This document shows positions 26,463 to 36,800 of a DNA stretch of 64,000 nt, piece after piece. The notes under the pieces were generated by a model. The model was not told where the DNA came from, did no database searches, and saw only the letters and a list, made by a program, of their open reading frames with translations. Where the stretch lies: contig NZ_FMXT01000004.1 of the NCBI RefSeq assembly GCF_900104335.1, positions 1 to 64,000 of the forward strand, read 5' to 3'. Positions within the stretch are counted from its first letter, which is position 1. The number at the start of each line of letters is the position of its first letter. This DNA is from Pseudobutyrivibrio sp. YE44. Its GTDB lineage: Bacteria; Bacillota; Clostridia; Lachnospirales; Lachnospiraceae. The translations under genes were made by a program, and so were the position numbers.

Positions 26463-27749
26463 TTAGTGAGCAATTGGAGTAGCTGTCTTGAAGTAATCTG
26501 TAACTTCCTTTGCTACCTCTGCTCTATCAATTGCCTCGTCAAGATACTTCTGCATAATCTCCTGACCTACAACTGTCATGTGATCATCTGGAAGATAGTT
26601 GTAGTTAGGGATAAGGTTGTTTGCATCAGCGTATGACTTAACTGAAAGTGAAAGTGGATCAAGTGCTGAAGCATCGATGTTGTCAAATGCTGGAACAAGT
26701 GCACACTTTTCTGTAAGGAATGCATTACCTTCTGCATCTGATACTAACCAGTTAAGGAAATCAAGAGCTGCCTGTCTCTGCTCATCAGATGTAGCATCTG
26801 AGCTATCAACGAAGATATACTTAGAACCACCACCAACAAGCTTTCCATTAGAACCATCTGATGTGTTCTGTGGAACTGGCATCATACCAAGGTGCTCTGT
26901 GTAGTCGTACTGGTTGATTACTGACCAATCCCAGTTACCACCAAACATGAAAGCGATATCGCCCTGAGCGAGCATCATAGATGTCTCTTCACGGTCTGCG
27001 TTTGAAGCAGAACCCTTAGCGTAGTTGTACTTAACAAGTGTCTCGAATGTGTCCATAAGTGAGTTGTACTTCTCATTTCCTGCAAGGTCTTCAGAACCTG
27101 CAAGGAGACCATTTACGAATGCATCTGGATCAGCCTGCTCTTCGTAAATCTGTGGGAACCAGTGAGCTCCAAGTGACCAGTACTCTGAAAGAATTCCAAC
27201 TGGCTTTTCCATTCCGCCAGCTACAAGCTTATCAAGAAGCTTCTGGAAATCATCAAGTGTTGCTACTGATGTAGGATCAAAAGATTCGCCTGTGATTTTC
27301 TCGATTGCATCTGCGTTGTAGATGATACCTCTTGCCTCTACGCAGAATGGCATACCTGCAAGCTTATCATTAACTGTGATACCAAGTGTTGTGTGACTAG
27401 CCCAATCTTCATTTGAAAGATCATAAGCATAATCATCAGCAAGTGAATAAATATCTTTTGCATCAACCATTGTGATTGTGTATGGATCATTTGATGCATA
27501 CTTTGTAGCAACCTGTGATGCTACTGTTGTGTCTGTGTCAGCGTTGTAAACTTCAACGTGAACTCCAGTAGATGCCTCATACTCTTCAGCCATCTCTTCA
27601 AACTGTGTCTGAATCTCTGTCTTTGAGTTAAGGATTGTGATTGAAACCCCTGTGCTCTCTGCACTGCCAGAACCATCTGACCCGCCGCATGCTACAAGTG
27701 AAGCTGACATAGCAGCTACCATTGCAAGTGACAATAACTTCTTCTTCAT
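26463..27749 (-). CDS. Sugar ABC transporter substrate-binding lipoprotein
   Basis: A 428-residue extracellular solute-binding protein (family 1). A lipoprotein signal ends at LVAC (Cys21), so the mature protein is anchored to the outer face of the membrane. Features: STGVSITILNSKTEIQTQFEEMAEEY start of lobe 1, GGNWDWS and the GGSKYIFVDSS segment. The start follows GAAGGAGGGTTAATTGTA. First gene of a binding protein-permease-permease-LacI operon. The sugar cannot be read from the sequence; an alpha-glucoside or oligosaccharide would fit a rumen or gut saccharolytic bacterium. Confidence 0.94.
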   Translation of the reverse strand: MKKKLLSLAMVAAMSASLVACGGSDGSGSAESTGVSITILNSKTEIQTQFEEMAEEYEASTGVHVEVYNADTDTTVASQVATKYASNDPYTITMVDAKDIYSLADDYAYDLSNEDWASHTTLGITVNDKLAGMPFCVEARGIIYNADAIEKITGESFDPTSVATLDDFQKLLDKLVAGGMEKPVGILSEYWSLGAHWFPQIYEEQADPDAFVNGLLAGSEDLAGNEKYNSLMDTFETLVKYNYAKGSASNADREETSMMLAQGDIAFMFGGNWDWSVINQYDYTEHLGMMPVPQNTSDGSNGKLVGGGSKYIFVDSSDATSDEQRQAALDFLNWLVSDAEGNAFLTEKCALVPAFDNIDASALDPLSLSVKSYADANNLIPNYNYLPDDHMTVVGQEIMQKYLDEAIDRAEVAKEVTDYFKTATPIAH

Positions 27750-27794
27750 TACAATTAACCCTCCTTCAATAGGTTGTGTGTTGTTTATGTGAAG

Positions 27795-27823
27795 ATATTA
27801 TCATCGGCATATGTATGTGTCAA
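27795..27823 (-). promoter_or_regulatory. Promoter of the sugar ABC operon
   Basis: Minus-strand TTGACA (27818-27823), 17-base spacer, TAATAT (27795-27800). The -35 box is part of the operator described next. Confidence 0.88.
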
Positions 27824-27833
27824 TCGGTTGACA
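27818..27833. promoter_or_regulatory. LacI-type operator O1 over the -35 box
   Basis: TGTCAATCGGTTGACA, a near-perfect 16-bp palindrome with the central CG step typical of LacI-family sites, within a longer ATGTATG...TACAT symmetry. Confidence 0.85.
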
Positions 27834-27977
27834 TACATTTTCACCCTCAAAATGAACGATTTGTGAATAGGATGCAAAAACTCATGCTCGTTTTTGTTCA
27901 CTTTTACTACATAGTTTGAGTGAGTATGATTGTTTGCGCTCATTTATTAGCGTTTAGGCCTAGTTTTTAGACTATTC

Positions 27978-27999
27978 ATATGTTATCCGGATGACATAT
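27978..27999. promoter_or_regulatory. Possible second LacI-type operator O2
   Basis: ATATGTTATCCGGATGACATAT, palindromic except one pair, centred on CCGG and about 160 bp from O1. Spacing allows repression by DNA looping. The rest of the 27834-28068 stretch shows no gene. Confidence 0.6.
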
Positions 28000-28068
28000 A
28001 ATCAGAAACAGTCACTTTGCTAACCGCCTTAATATTAGATACTTACTATACACCTATATATCTATATA

Positions 28069-28106
28069 TAAAAAAAAGAGCTATATCGTATATACGATAT
28101 AGCTCT
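28069..28106 (-). terminator. Terminator of the histone-like gene
   Basis: AGAGCTATATCGTA-TA-TACGATATAGCTCT, a perfect 14-bp stem followed on the minus strand by eight T. Confidence 0.95.
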
Positions 28107-28153
28107 GCGCTACGACATAATTAAAATTTCAAAAAAACAAATACTATTACTTA

Positions 28154-28609
28154 TTAAAGATCTACTGAACCAACGCAGTCCTTATTAGCTACATAATAAA
28201 TCTTGCGCTCTTCTGGCTTGATGTAGATATTAAGCTCCTCAAGAGTTTTACCCTTGTACTCCTTCTTGAAAGCAGCCTGTGCTTTCTTTAAACAATCTGT
28301 CTCAGAAAATTCCATTCCCTGATACTGAACTACTGCTGAAGTAGAAACAGCTTTCTTCTTAGCTTTTGCTGCTGTCTTCTTAACTGTCTTTGTAGCAGTC
28401 TTCTTTGCAGTTGTTGCTTTCTTAGCTGCAGTCTTCTTTGCTGCTGTAGCTTTCTTAGTAGCTGCTGTAGCTTCCTTCTTAACTTCCTCTACTGCTTTCT
28501 TTGTAGCTTCTGTTGCACTAGCTGTTGCAGCCTTTACAGTTGTTGCTGCAGATGCAGCTGACTTTTTAATGTCTTCAACTGTAACCTTTGCCTTTGCATT
28601 AGTAACCAT
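28154..28609 (-). CDS. Histone-H1-like DUF6465 protein
   Basis: A 151-residue protein in two parts. Residues about 1-88 are almost entirely Lys, Ala, Thr and Val in KKTA/AAKK repeats, like histone H1 tails and bacterial nucleoid proteins. Residues about 92-151 form a compact domain (VVQYQGMEF...KKEYKGKTLEELNIYIKPEERKIYYVANKDCVGSVDL) that matches what I know of the Lachnospiraceae DUF6465 domain. The strong charge suggests nucleic-acid binding, perhaps nucleoid compaction; this is inference. AGGAGGGTGAAAAA precedes the ATG. Single-gene unit. Confidence 0.82.
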   Translation of the reverse strand: MVTNAKAKVTVEDIKKSAASAATTVKAATASATEATKKAVEEVKKEATAATKKATAAKKTAAKKATTAKKTATKTVKKTAAKAKKKAVSTSAVVQYQGMEFSETDCLKKAQAAFKKEYKGKTLEELNIYIKPEERKIYYVANKDCVGSVDL

Positions 28610-28831
28610 TTTTTCACCCTCCTATTTGAGCAATAAAATTATTTGTTTTTTTATTTAAAAATTATTATAGTCATTCTTTGCCGTAATTTCTAGTCTATTG
28701 TTGAAATTTTCTACCAAATCAGCAATAAAATAATTATTATAAAAATCTTTTCATAACACATTGCCATGAAGTGAATCTTTTTACAATAAAAAAATAATGA
28801 GTATAAACAGAATATATGCAGTAAATTTACA

Positions 28832-28891
28832 TAAAAAAATGACTTCTTGTTAATTACTTTTTTTCTCAAAAAGTAGTTACAAAAAGTCATT
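28832..28891 (-). terminator. Terminator of the addBA-prsA-like operon
   Basis: A long stem with a few mismatches: AATGACTTTTTGTAACTACTTTTT against its partner, ending on the minus strand in TTTTTTTAT. Confidence 0.85.
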
Positions 28892-28905
28892 AATGTTTTC
28901 TTTTT

Positions 28906-29895
28906 TTATTTTAAATGTTCGTTCAGAGTTTCAAAAAATGATGCTGAATTTAACTCAGAAATATCCTCTGGAAATACAAGCTGATCCCACTGTTTAGTGT
29001 TCATGTCAGAGAAATATTTTTCTTCCAGATCAGTAATAATATCATCCAACACTTGCTTACGTCTATTCTCAATAATTACTGCTTTGTTTTCTTCAGATAA
29101 TTCCTCATTGTACTTATCTAAACATTGGAAAAAGTAGTACCCATCATCTGCTGGAATTGCGTTTGAAACTTCATCTGTATCAAGATTAAAAACTACATCA
29201 TCTATAGCAGAATCATATACTCCTCTTGGGAAAGTAACCTGATATGTATCCTTCTCTGTGTAGGTAGCTGCAAGTCTTTCAAAGGTATATCCATAGTCTA
29301 TCATGCCCTGGATTTCTTCTGCCTTTTTTTCGTCAGAAACAAACAGCACAAAGGCTTCCATTACTCTTGCTTCATCCTCTGAAACCTCTTCATCTACAGA
29401 GTCCATAAGCTGATTGTAAACCTTGGTTGCAATAGCATATTTTTTGTACATTTTTGTAAGGTCACTTTTGCTTGCTCCAGTGAAAGAACGCTCTGCAGAA
29501 TTAAGAGAAGAATAATATTCTTTTGCTGCATCTGCACATGCTTTTTCTTCATCCTCTGACAAAGTGATTTCATGTTCATTAGCATAAAGATTTAAAACAT
29601 AAACTTTTGCCAAATGCTCCATGGTTAAATCCTTGATAGAGCTTTCCATTGTGGAGGTATCAAAATCCTCTGTCCAAAGATTTACTCCATCCACAGAACC
29701 ATATATATTTTTTTCATTTAGAAGATAAACACGTGCCTCCTTTTTAGAGCACTTCATATCTCCAATTTTAAAGACTGTATTTCGCCCACTGGATGCTTCA
29801 AAATAAATTGTCTTATCTTTGTAGGAGCATGCCTGAAAATTAGCAGCAAGTGATATCGTAAATACGATAATTAATAATCGCTTTCTTAATTTCAT
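28906..29895 (-). CDS. Lipoprotein of the SurA/PrsA foldase type
   Basis: A 329-residue exported protein. A signal peptide ends at a lipobox-like FQAC (Cys23). The N-terminal part (residues about 50-170) resembles the helical chaperone domain of SurA/PrsA (KCSKKEARVYLLNEKNIYG...), and residues about 180-265 match a degenerate parvulin domain (EARVMEAFVLFVSDEKKAEEIQGMIDYGYTFERLAATYTEKD, FNLDTDEVSNAIPADDGYYFFQCLDK). PrsA proteins fold secreted proteins outside the membrane. Prolyl isomerase residues cannot be confirmed by eye. It follows the 84-residue gene by 2 bp and is cotranscribed. Confidence 0.78.
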   Translation of the reverse strand: MKLRKRLLIIVFTISLAANFQACSYKDKTIYFEASSGRNTVFKIGDMKCSKKEARVYLLNEKNIYGSVDGVNLWTEDFDTSTMESSIKDLTMEHLAKVYVLNLYANEHEITLSEDEEKACADAAKEYYSSLNSAERSFTGASKSDLTKMYKKYAIATKVYNQLMDSVDEEVSEDEARVMEAFVLFVSDEKKAEEIQGMIDYGYTFERLAATYTEKDTYQVTFPRGVYDSAIDDVVFNLDTDEVSNAIPADDGYYFFQCLDKYNEELSEENKAVIIENRRKQVLDDIITDLEEKYFSDMNTKQWDQLVFPEDISELNSASFFETLNEHLK

Positions 29896-29897
29896 AA

Positions 29898-30152
29898 CTA
29901 CCCCTCTACGATAAGATATCTTCCATCGCCAATGGCAAATACTTCTTCTGAAGATAGAATCTCCTCCTCAGACATACCTGTAATATCCATTGCATCTTCA
30001 AGATACTCTATTACCTCTTTTTTATTTTTGCATACTGTGGCGCAGACATCCTCAAGGAACTCTGCAGCTTCCTGTTCATCTTCTGCGACTACTTCAGGAA
30101 ATAATTTAAGCTGGTTCTTTAAAAACACTTCAATTACTTTCTTATCATACAT
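29898..30152 (-). CDS. Small acidic protein of unknown function
   Basis: An 84-residue acidic protein (MYDKKVIEVFLKNQLKLFPE...) with predicted helices and no membrane segment or signal. Its stop codon overlaps the ribosome binding site of the following lipoprotein gene, so the two are translationally linked. AGGAG precedes the ATG. I do not recognise the family; it recurs in my memory only as hypothetical proteins in Clostridia. Confidence 0.75.
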   Translation of the reverse strand: MYDKKVIEVFLKNQLKLFPEVVAEDEQEAAEFLEDVCATVCKNKKEVIEYLEDAMDITGMSEEEILSSEEVFAIGDGRYLIVEG

Positions 30153-30170
30153 ATTCTATACTCCTAGTCC

Positions 30171-30255
30171 GGCGGTTACGGCTACAAGCCCTAGTATTTC
30201 CCCGCTCGACTAACACGTCTCGCTAAGGAAATCTAGGAGCTTGTTACCTACCACC
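30171..30255. repeat. Palindromic element, copy D
   Basis: Arms GGCGGTTACGGCTACAAGC / GCTTGTTACCTACCACC and ATTTCC / GGAAAT, loop CGCTCGACTAACACGTCTCGCT. The loop differs most from the other copies, while the arms stay complementary. It sits between addA and the small acidic gene. Confidence 0.82.
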
Positions 30256-30276
30256 TCATATAACATTTCAAAATTA

Positions 30277-33200
30277 CTATATACGAATTGTCTTATCTAA
30301 CGCAAAGGAATAAATCAACGTTTCTTTTACGGGTACGTTGTAGGCTTTTTCGATTGCTGATTTATATAGCTGTAATTGCTTCTCATATCTTAGCACTAAT
30401 TCGGACTCTACGTCTACTCTATCTGTTTTATAGTCCAAAAGTACAATGCCATCATCCTCATCAAAAAAGACATCAATAATTCCCTGAACTAAAATCATTT
30501 CATCAGAGGATGATTCATCGTCAAACAGATTCTTTCCATCACTTCCAAAAACAAAAGGTTTCTCTTTATATAGCTTTCCATTTTTAGCAGCTGCTGCCAT
30601 TCTGATCGCAGTTTCATCCTTTAAAAATTTCTTTAGCTTCATAGGACTAATTCTCTGCTGCTCATCCTCTGAAAGCATATTAAGTCTTTTCATTTCATTC
30701 AGCTGAGTGTCAAAGGAATCAGCTAACGCCTCTGCTGCAAAATCGAAGCACTCCATAAATCGATGCATAGCTGTACCGTACAAAGCACCTGCAGGAATCT
30801 TGTCCTGTTCCCTCTCAGCTGTAAGAGTTGCCTGACGCATAAAGACAGGAATGTAGGCTTCCTTTTCATGTTGAATAAATGCAGGCGCTGCATCCTCGTT
30901 AAACCTGAAAGCATCCTCCATAGCCTGATGTTTAATTTCAGAAACTGAATACTTACTTTTATACTTACTATCTTCTGAGTTAGCATACGTGAAAGATAAG
31001 CTTTTTATTACAGGATTATCCTTATCCTGCGCCTCACTCTCCACAATTGCATTTATCTTATCAAAAGTATCCTTCTTCAGGATTTCCTTTTTAACTTCAT
31101 CTACAAATAATTCTCCGCAGTCAACAATTCTAATTGGAACTGTGGAGCCAGATGTGCGCATTGCTCTGATAATAAGCTCAATAATGGTGGATGCCTTTTC
31201 CTTTGTAAGATAACTCAATGTGGAATCTGCGCCTGTGTAGCCTTCTAAAATATCAGGCACAGAAAGCTTGCTGGTAGGCTTTATGGATGCTGTGATTATC
31301 AGTTTATCCACCGGTCTGGTAAGAGCAACATAATACTTTCTAAAGTTCTCACCTTTCTCCTTCGCCTGAAGTCTCAGTCTAAACAATTTATGGAAAGCTG
31401 CATCTGCCTGAATCTTAGTGATTGGATTTTTATAATTCAAGCTAAGACCATATTCATCATCATAGCAATAACTATCCATATTAGCCTTAGAGCTTGATCC
31501 GCATCCACACACAAATACAACAGGGAACTCCAAGCCCTTACTTTTATGAATAGTCATAATTCTTACAGCATCATCATTTTCTCCTACGGTCTTTGCAATA
31601 CCCAAATCCTCATCATAGGTCTTTAAACTATCTATGTAGGCCACAAACCTAGAAAGCCCCTTATAGCTTGTGCTCTCAAAACTAACAGCTTCATCTACAA
31701 GCTTGTTAAGATTTGCCGCACCCATCTTTCCTGTAGGAAGAGCACTTACATATACACCGTAACCAGTGAACTCCAAAAGCTCTTCTATGATTTGATGAAT
31801 TGGAGTATCCATTGCCTTATCTCTAAATAGATTCAAGGTGTGAAGAAAAGCATCAATATCCTTTGCCTGATGTTTCGCCTTATAATCTAAAAGGCTCTGA
31901 TATAAAGAAGTGGCATCTGCTCCAGCTTTTATCTGAGCCAAACGATTTGAAGTAAATCCAAACATAGGCGAGTGCAAAACAGCTGCAAGAGGAATGTCAT
32001 TAAACGGATTGTCGATAACCATCAGCATGGCTAAAACAGTCTCTATTTCCTCTCGTTCAAAGAAGCCTTTTTCTTCTGCCACATACGCAGGGATTCCGCT
32101 TTCTGTCAAAGCCTTTATATAATGACTGGCATGACCGGAAACCGCTGACATCAAAATAACAACATCCGAATATTTCATTGGACGAAGCTGTCTTTCCCCA
32201 TCTGCCTTATAGCTAACCTGAAAACCATCTGTCATAAGCTCCTTGATTCGCTTTGCAACCACAAGAGCTTCTAAGGTATCCCGGTTATCAATATCAAGTT
32301 CCTTCATATCATCTGGGTTTTGAGTGGCAATAATAACCTCTGACTGATAATCCTTAGTGTCACCTTTGAAGGTTTTATCTCCCACCTTTAAGGCTGCTCT
32401 ATCATCATATTCAACTCCACCCATATCAGGTTGCATTAACGGCCTGAATACTTCGTTACAATAGTTTAAAACCTCTCCACGGCTTCTGAAATTATTGTCC
32501 AAATCAATTCGAATAGACGTATCAGCTTTAGCATCTGTAGGATAGGAATTAAGCTTGTCAATAAAAAGCTGTGGACTGGCCTGTCTGAAGGCATAAATAG
32601 ACTGCTTTACATCACCTACGGTGAAATAATTATTGCCAGAGCAAATGGCAGTAAGAATTTGTTCCTGAAGCTCATTAGAATCCTGATACTCATCTACCAT
32701 TATCTCTTTAAAATGATTAGAGAGCTCCTTTGCCACCTCTGTGGGTTCATGTTCCTTCGAATTTTTATCTCGAAGAATCTCAAGGGCCATGTGCTCTATA
32801 TCATTAAAGGTAAATATATTCTTCTTATTTTTTTCTTCTGAAAGCCTGTTGGTATATTCCTTGGCAAAGTCTATCAAAGCAGTTGCCTGACGTTTTACAA
32901 AAAGAAGGGTCTGAAGCAAATCCTCTGGAGACTCCACATAAAAGGCATCCTTAAGCTTTTTAATCTCATCCTTATATTCATCTCGAAGCGCCTTGGCTCT
33001 AGCTGCATCATCAGGACTTAGATTTGTCTTGTTGCGAGGATAGGTATTGAAATGACAGTTACTTAATGCAAAATACTTATCCTTAAAGGACTGTGCCTGA
33101 AGCACACCAACAATCTGTGCCATTTCAGGGCCAAATATATTAGTGATGTAAGGACAACTCTGGTCCTCATAAAGTGCCATTATCTTCTCTATCCTATTAG

Positions 33201-33876
33201 GATAATCCTTTAAAATATCATCTGTTCTTTGTTTAATCAGACCAACAAAATCTGATTGCTCCAATTCCTCCACTGAATCAATATCGTATATACGAAGTGA
33301 ATTATCAAACCACTCCTGTACCCATGGAAAGCTTGAGGCTTTTTCATAGAGTGAAAGCACCATATCCTTTAGGGCACCTGTTCTATTTCTATCTATATAT
33401 GCGTCAGCCAGAAGATTAAAATTCTCATCCTCCGACTCCAATCGTTCTGAAAGAAGATCCTTAAAAACTTCATCCTCAAGGAGCTTCATTTCTCCTGTAG
33501 TGGCAATTCTAAAGGATGGATCCCTGTCAATGGCATAGAAATAGTTTTTAACCACCCAGCTACAAAAACTATCAATTGTTCTGATATGGGCGCTATGAAT
33601 CAAGGTAGCCTGAGAACGAATTCTGGCATCAGCACCTTTTTCCATAACAGCCTTATCTATAGCCTGACGGATTCTATCCTTCATCTCTGCAGCCGCAGCT
33701 TTGGTGAAGGTCACCACAAGAATTTCATCCACATTTATACCATGTTTTTCATCAAGTATTTGAGAGATGATTCGTTCAACCAACACAAAGGTTTTTCCAC
33801 TACCTGCAGCGGCGCTAACAAGCATATTTTTACCTCTGGTGTCGCGAACTGATTCCTGCTCTTTAGTTAGCCCCAC
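30277..33876 (-). CDS. addA: ATP-dependent helicase/nuclease subunit A
   Basis: AddA is the helicase-nuclease motor of AddAB, which resects double-strand breaks for recombination. The ~1200-residue protein has UvrD-type helicase motifs: the Q motif and Walker A near the start (LTKEQ, SAAAGSGKT), DEYQD (Walker B), GDVKQSIYAFR (motif III), TIHKSKGLEFPVVF (motif V), LTRPVDKLIITA (motif VI), and the C-terminal nuclease with LLDYKTDR. Start choice: the AGGAG site directly abuts an ATG at 33885 but stands nine bases from an in-frame GTG at 33876, so GTG (VGLTKEQ...) is preferred. It overlaps the end of addB by 14 bp. Confidence 0.95.
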   Translation of the reverse strand: MGLTKEQESVRDTRGKNMLVSAAAGSGKTFVLVERIISQILDEKHGINVDEILVVTFTKAAAAEMKDRIRQAIDKAVMEKGADARIRSQATLIHSAHIRTIDSFCSWVVKNYFYAIDRDPSFRIATTGEMKLLEDEVFKDLLSERLESEDENFNLLADAYIDRNRTGALKDMVLSLYEKASSFPWVQEWFDNSLRIYDIDSVEELEQSDFVGLIKQRTDDILKDYPNRIEKIMALYEDQSCPYITNIFGPEMAQIVGVLQAQSFKDKYFALSNCHFNTYPRNKTNLSPDDAARAKALRDEYKDEIKKLKDAFYVESPEDLLQTLLFVKRQATALIDFAKEYTNRLSEEKNKKNIFTFNDIEHMALEILRDKNSKEHEPTEVAKELSNHFKEIMVDEYQDSNELQEQILTAICSGNNYFTVGDVKQSIYAFRQASPQLFIDKLNSYPTDAKADTSIRIDLDNNFRSRGEVLNYCNEVFRPLMQPDMGGVEYDDRAALKVGDKTFKGDTKDYQSEVIIATQNPDDMKELDIDNRDTLEALVVAKRIKELMTDGFQVSYKADGERQLRPMKYSDVVILMSAVSGHASHYIKALTESGIPAYVAEEKGFFEREEIETVLAMLMVIDNPFNDIPLAAVLHSPMFGFTSNRLAQIKAGADATSLYQSLLDYKAKHQAKDIDAFLHTLNLFRDKAMDTPIHQIIEELLEFTGYGVYVSALPTGKMGAANLNKLVDEAVSFESTSYKGLSRFVAYIDSLKTYDEDLGIAKTVGENDDAVRIMTIHKSKGLEFPVVFVCGCGSSSKANMDSYCYDDEYGLSLNYKNPITKIQADAAFHKLFRLRLQAKEKGENFRKYYVALTRPVDKLIITASIKPTSKLSVPDILEGYTGADSTLSYLTKEKASTIIELIIRAMRTSGSTVPIRIVDCGELFVDEVKKEILKKDTFDKINAIVESEAQDKDNPVIKSLSFTYANSEDSKYKSKYSVSEIKHQAMEDAFRFNEDAAPAFIQHEKEAYIPVFMRQATLTAEREQDKIPAGALYGTAMHRFMECFDFAAEALADSFDTQLNEMKRLNMLSEDEQQRISPMKLKKFLKDETAIRMAAAAKNGKLYKEKPFVFGSDGKNLFDDESSSDEMILVQGIIDVFFDEDDGIVLLDYKTDRVDVESELVLRYEKQLQLYKSAIEKAYNVPVKETLIYSFALDKTIRI

Positions 33877-36800
33877 TAGCCTCATCTCCTTCCTGGTCTA
33901 ATTTCTCATCTTGATTAAGAGCCTGTTTCATAAGCTCAATTATCTCATCATTTTTTGAGCTACCAAGCTCCTGTAACTCTTTTTTGTTGAAGCCTTCTGC
34001 ATCCTCATTAAAATGACAAATGCTTTTGTAACCGCAATACTGACATGCATCAATTTTATTCTTTACTTTAACAGGTTCACAATCAAACTCACCTGCCAAA
34101 ATCTTCTTCGCAGTATTTGCTGCAGTTTGCATACTATAATCAATAACCGTTTGCATATCTGATCTTGCTACAGCATTTGTTCGAGATGACAATGCCCCCT
34201 TTGTTGTGACCTCATAAGGAACTATAGAGGACTTTAAAGTCTGCTCTTCCTCAAGGCCAACGGTGGCATCGTTTGCTCTTAAATCATTTTCATCTGATGA
34301 TAATAACCCTTCCATCTTGTTGGTACGAAGACGCATCTCTTTAAGATCTGCTTCAGTGTAACCATCGTTTTTAATAAACTCGTTGGTCATCTTGTAGTAA
34401 AGCATTGCTGCTGGATGTAAAGTGGCACTTGGATATTTATCCTTCAGCTTGTCAATAACAACCCCCATGTAAATAGGAAGCTGCATAGAAATACCATAAT
34501 AGCATTCTGCAAGACTAAGTTGTCGCCCACTGGATTTGTAATCGATAATTCTTACAGCTTTATCCTCAGAATCTGTTAAATCAATTCTATCCACTTTGCC
34601 TGTAAAATCAGCCACTATTTCCTTTGTGATAGGATCCACAATTTGAGACTGAATATTCTCCTCAAAAAAGGCAGGCTCAAACTCTCCTCGACGAACCTGT
34701 GTAGTAATTACATCTATGGTGTAGTGAAGAGTTTTCTTCATAGTGTTAACAATATATTTTTGTGTGCTGTCCTCCAGGGTTTGAACCTTTGGCATAGCTT
34801 CAAAGGTCTGACTGATAGCTGTTGTAATATAAGAATCCTGCTCTTTCTTCGTAACCGTCTTCCAAGACTTATTGTCCTCTTTCAAACTATCTGAATATCG
34901 CTGCAAAGCCTCATGACAGAAATTTCCTAAATCTATATTCGAAAGCTCAAATTCTTCTCTCTCCTGAAGCTTTAATATGTACCGTAAAAAATATTTATAG
35001 GCGCATTCATTATAAAGCTCAAACTTTGAAACTGAGCCTGATACAGTTTCATCAGAATGAAAGGCCTCGTTTACAGCTAGCATTATATCTTTAGAAACCG
35101 CTTCCTTTTCATGTTCAAAAAAGGCAGCTTTAATTATCTGCTCAAGATCTACCTCCTCATCCTGTTTTGCCCAAGTCAACAAACTATTTAAAAGTGTAAG
35201 CTCCTGTTCAGAAAGATTATCCATTCCAAATAAAACCGCCTTGCTTAAAAGTGTAATCATAAAATCAACGGCACTTTTCTTTGAAAGCAATCTGTCATGT
35301 CCCTGAAATTCTTCTATTTCTTCTAGCTTTATAGAAGGGAATAGCTGCTTTATTATTCCGGTTAAGTAGGACGGATTCACTCCCTTTCCCTCACCGTCAA
35401 CACGTGGCAAGGTCAGGTATAGTTTTTGGTTTGGCTTGGTTAGCATCAGATACAAATAAAACTTTTGTCTAAAGGCTCTTTGTCTATCTGATGGCGCAAG
35501 TTCAAAGCCTGCATTTAGAAGCTGTTCTCTCTCTAACTGTGAAAGAATACCGCCATTTTCCACCTTCATTGGGATGGCATCATCAGAGGCACCTATACAA
35601 AACAGTACTTTAATATTTGCAAGTCTGGTACGTTCAATATCACCTACAATTACACTATCATTTGCAGGAGGAATAACACCTATAGTAGCTGCTGATAATC
35701 CTGCTTTGTAAATATCATGGAACTCCTCTAAGTCCATAACCTCATCATCCAAAATAGAAACCATCTTGTCCAAAATATTCATAATAACTGGATAAATCTG
35801 GCTGTATTCTTTGGCTTTTATAGAATTAGCACTGTCCTCATACTCTTGTCCCCTTTTGTTAATCTTACTTTCAAAATCAAAGGTGACTATAAGCTGGTAC
35901 AGAGCTGTTGCAAGCTGTCGTACAGAAGACTTTTTTCCAACTGCCTTATCAAACTCCATAAAGGAACCAATAAAGCGATTTCGAATATCATTTACACGAA
36001 GCATGTCTTCATCCTTGGAAAAAGAATTTGCTCTAATTGCAAAAGGATGAAAGTATTTATTGGCTCCACGAATTCCTGTGGCAATAAGATAATTCTCCAG
36101 ATAGTCAATATCCTCTGTTGAAAGATCTGTAAGACCAGTTTTTAAGAACCTAATGACATCTTCTCGTCTGAAATTTCTGTTCCAAATATCAAAAATAGAA
36201 TCAATTGCTTCACACATTGGGTGGAACAATATTTCAGTTTTAGCATCAATAAAGTACGGAATTTTATAGTCGCTCCAAATAGCAGTCAATAGATATCTAT
36301 ACTGTTCAAGATTTGGAGCTACTACCGCTATATCCTTATAACGCATTCCATCCCTGACAAGCTTATTAATTGTAATGGCAATGTATTTTAATTCCTGTCT
36401 AGGGCTACGCAGGCTTACCATCTTAATGGACTGATCTGGGTTCTGCCCCTGAAAGGATTTTTTTTCGTCTCTAAATATGTTTTGCTCCAAAAATTGAAGG
36501 GCATCATTGGAAGACAACCAACCATTATGGCTATCTATAAAAACCGGCTCATTAATCTCGACCTTAACCTTCTTTGCAAGCTGCTCCATTTTGAGAGCAA
36601 ATTCTGAGGACATGGCAAAAAGCTCGTCCTCTGCCTGGGTTTGAAACAGGGCTGTGTTTTCATCTGCTGTAATAGTAACAGCAACCTCATCACAAATTTT
36701 CAGCATATGCTCCACCAGCTGATATTGGATTGGTGTAAAACCTGTAAATCCATCTAACACAACAGTAGAGCCTAGCACTATATTGGAATCATCCAGCATA

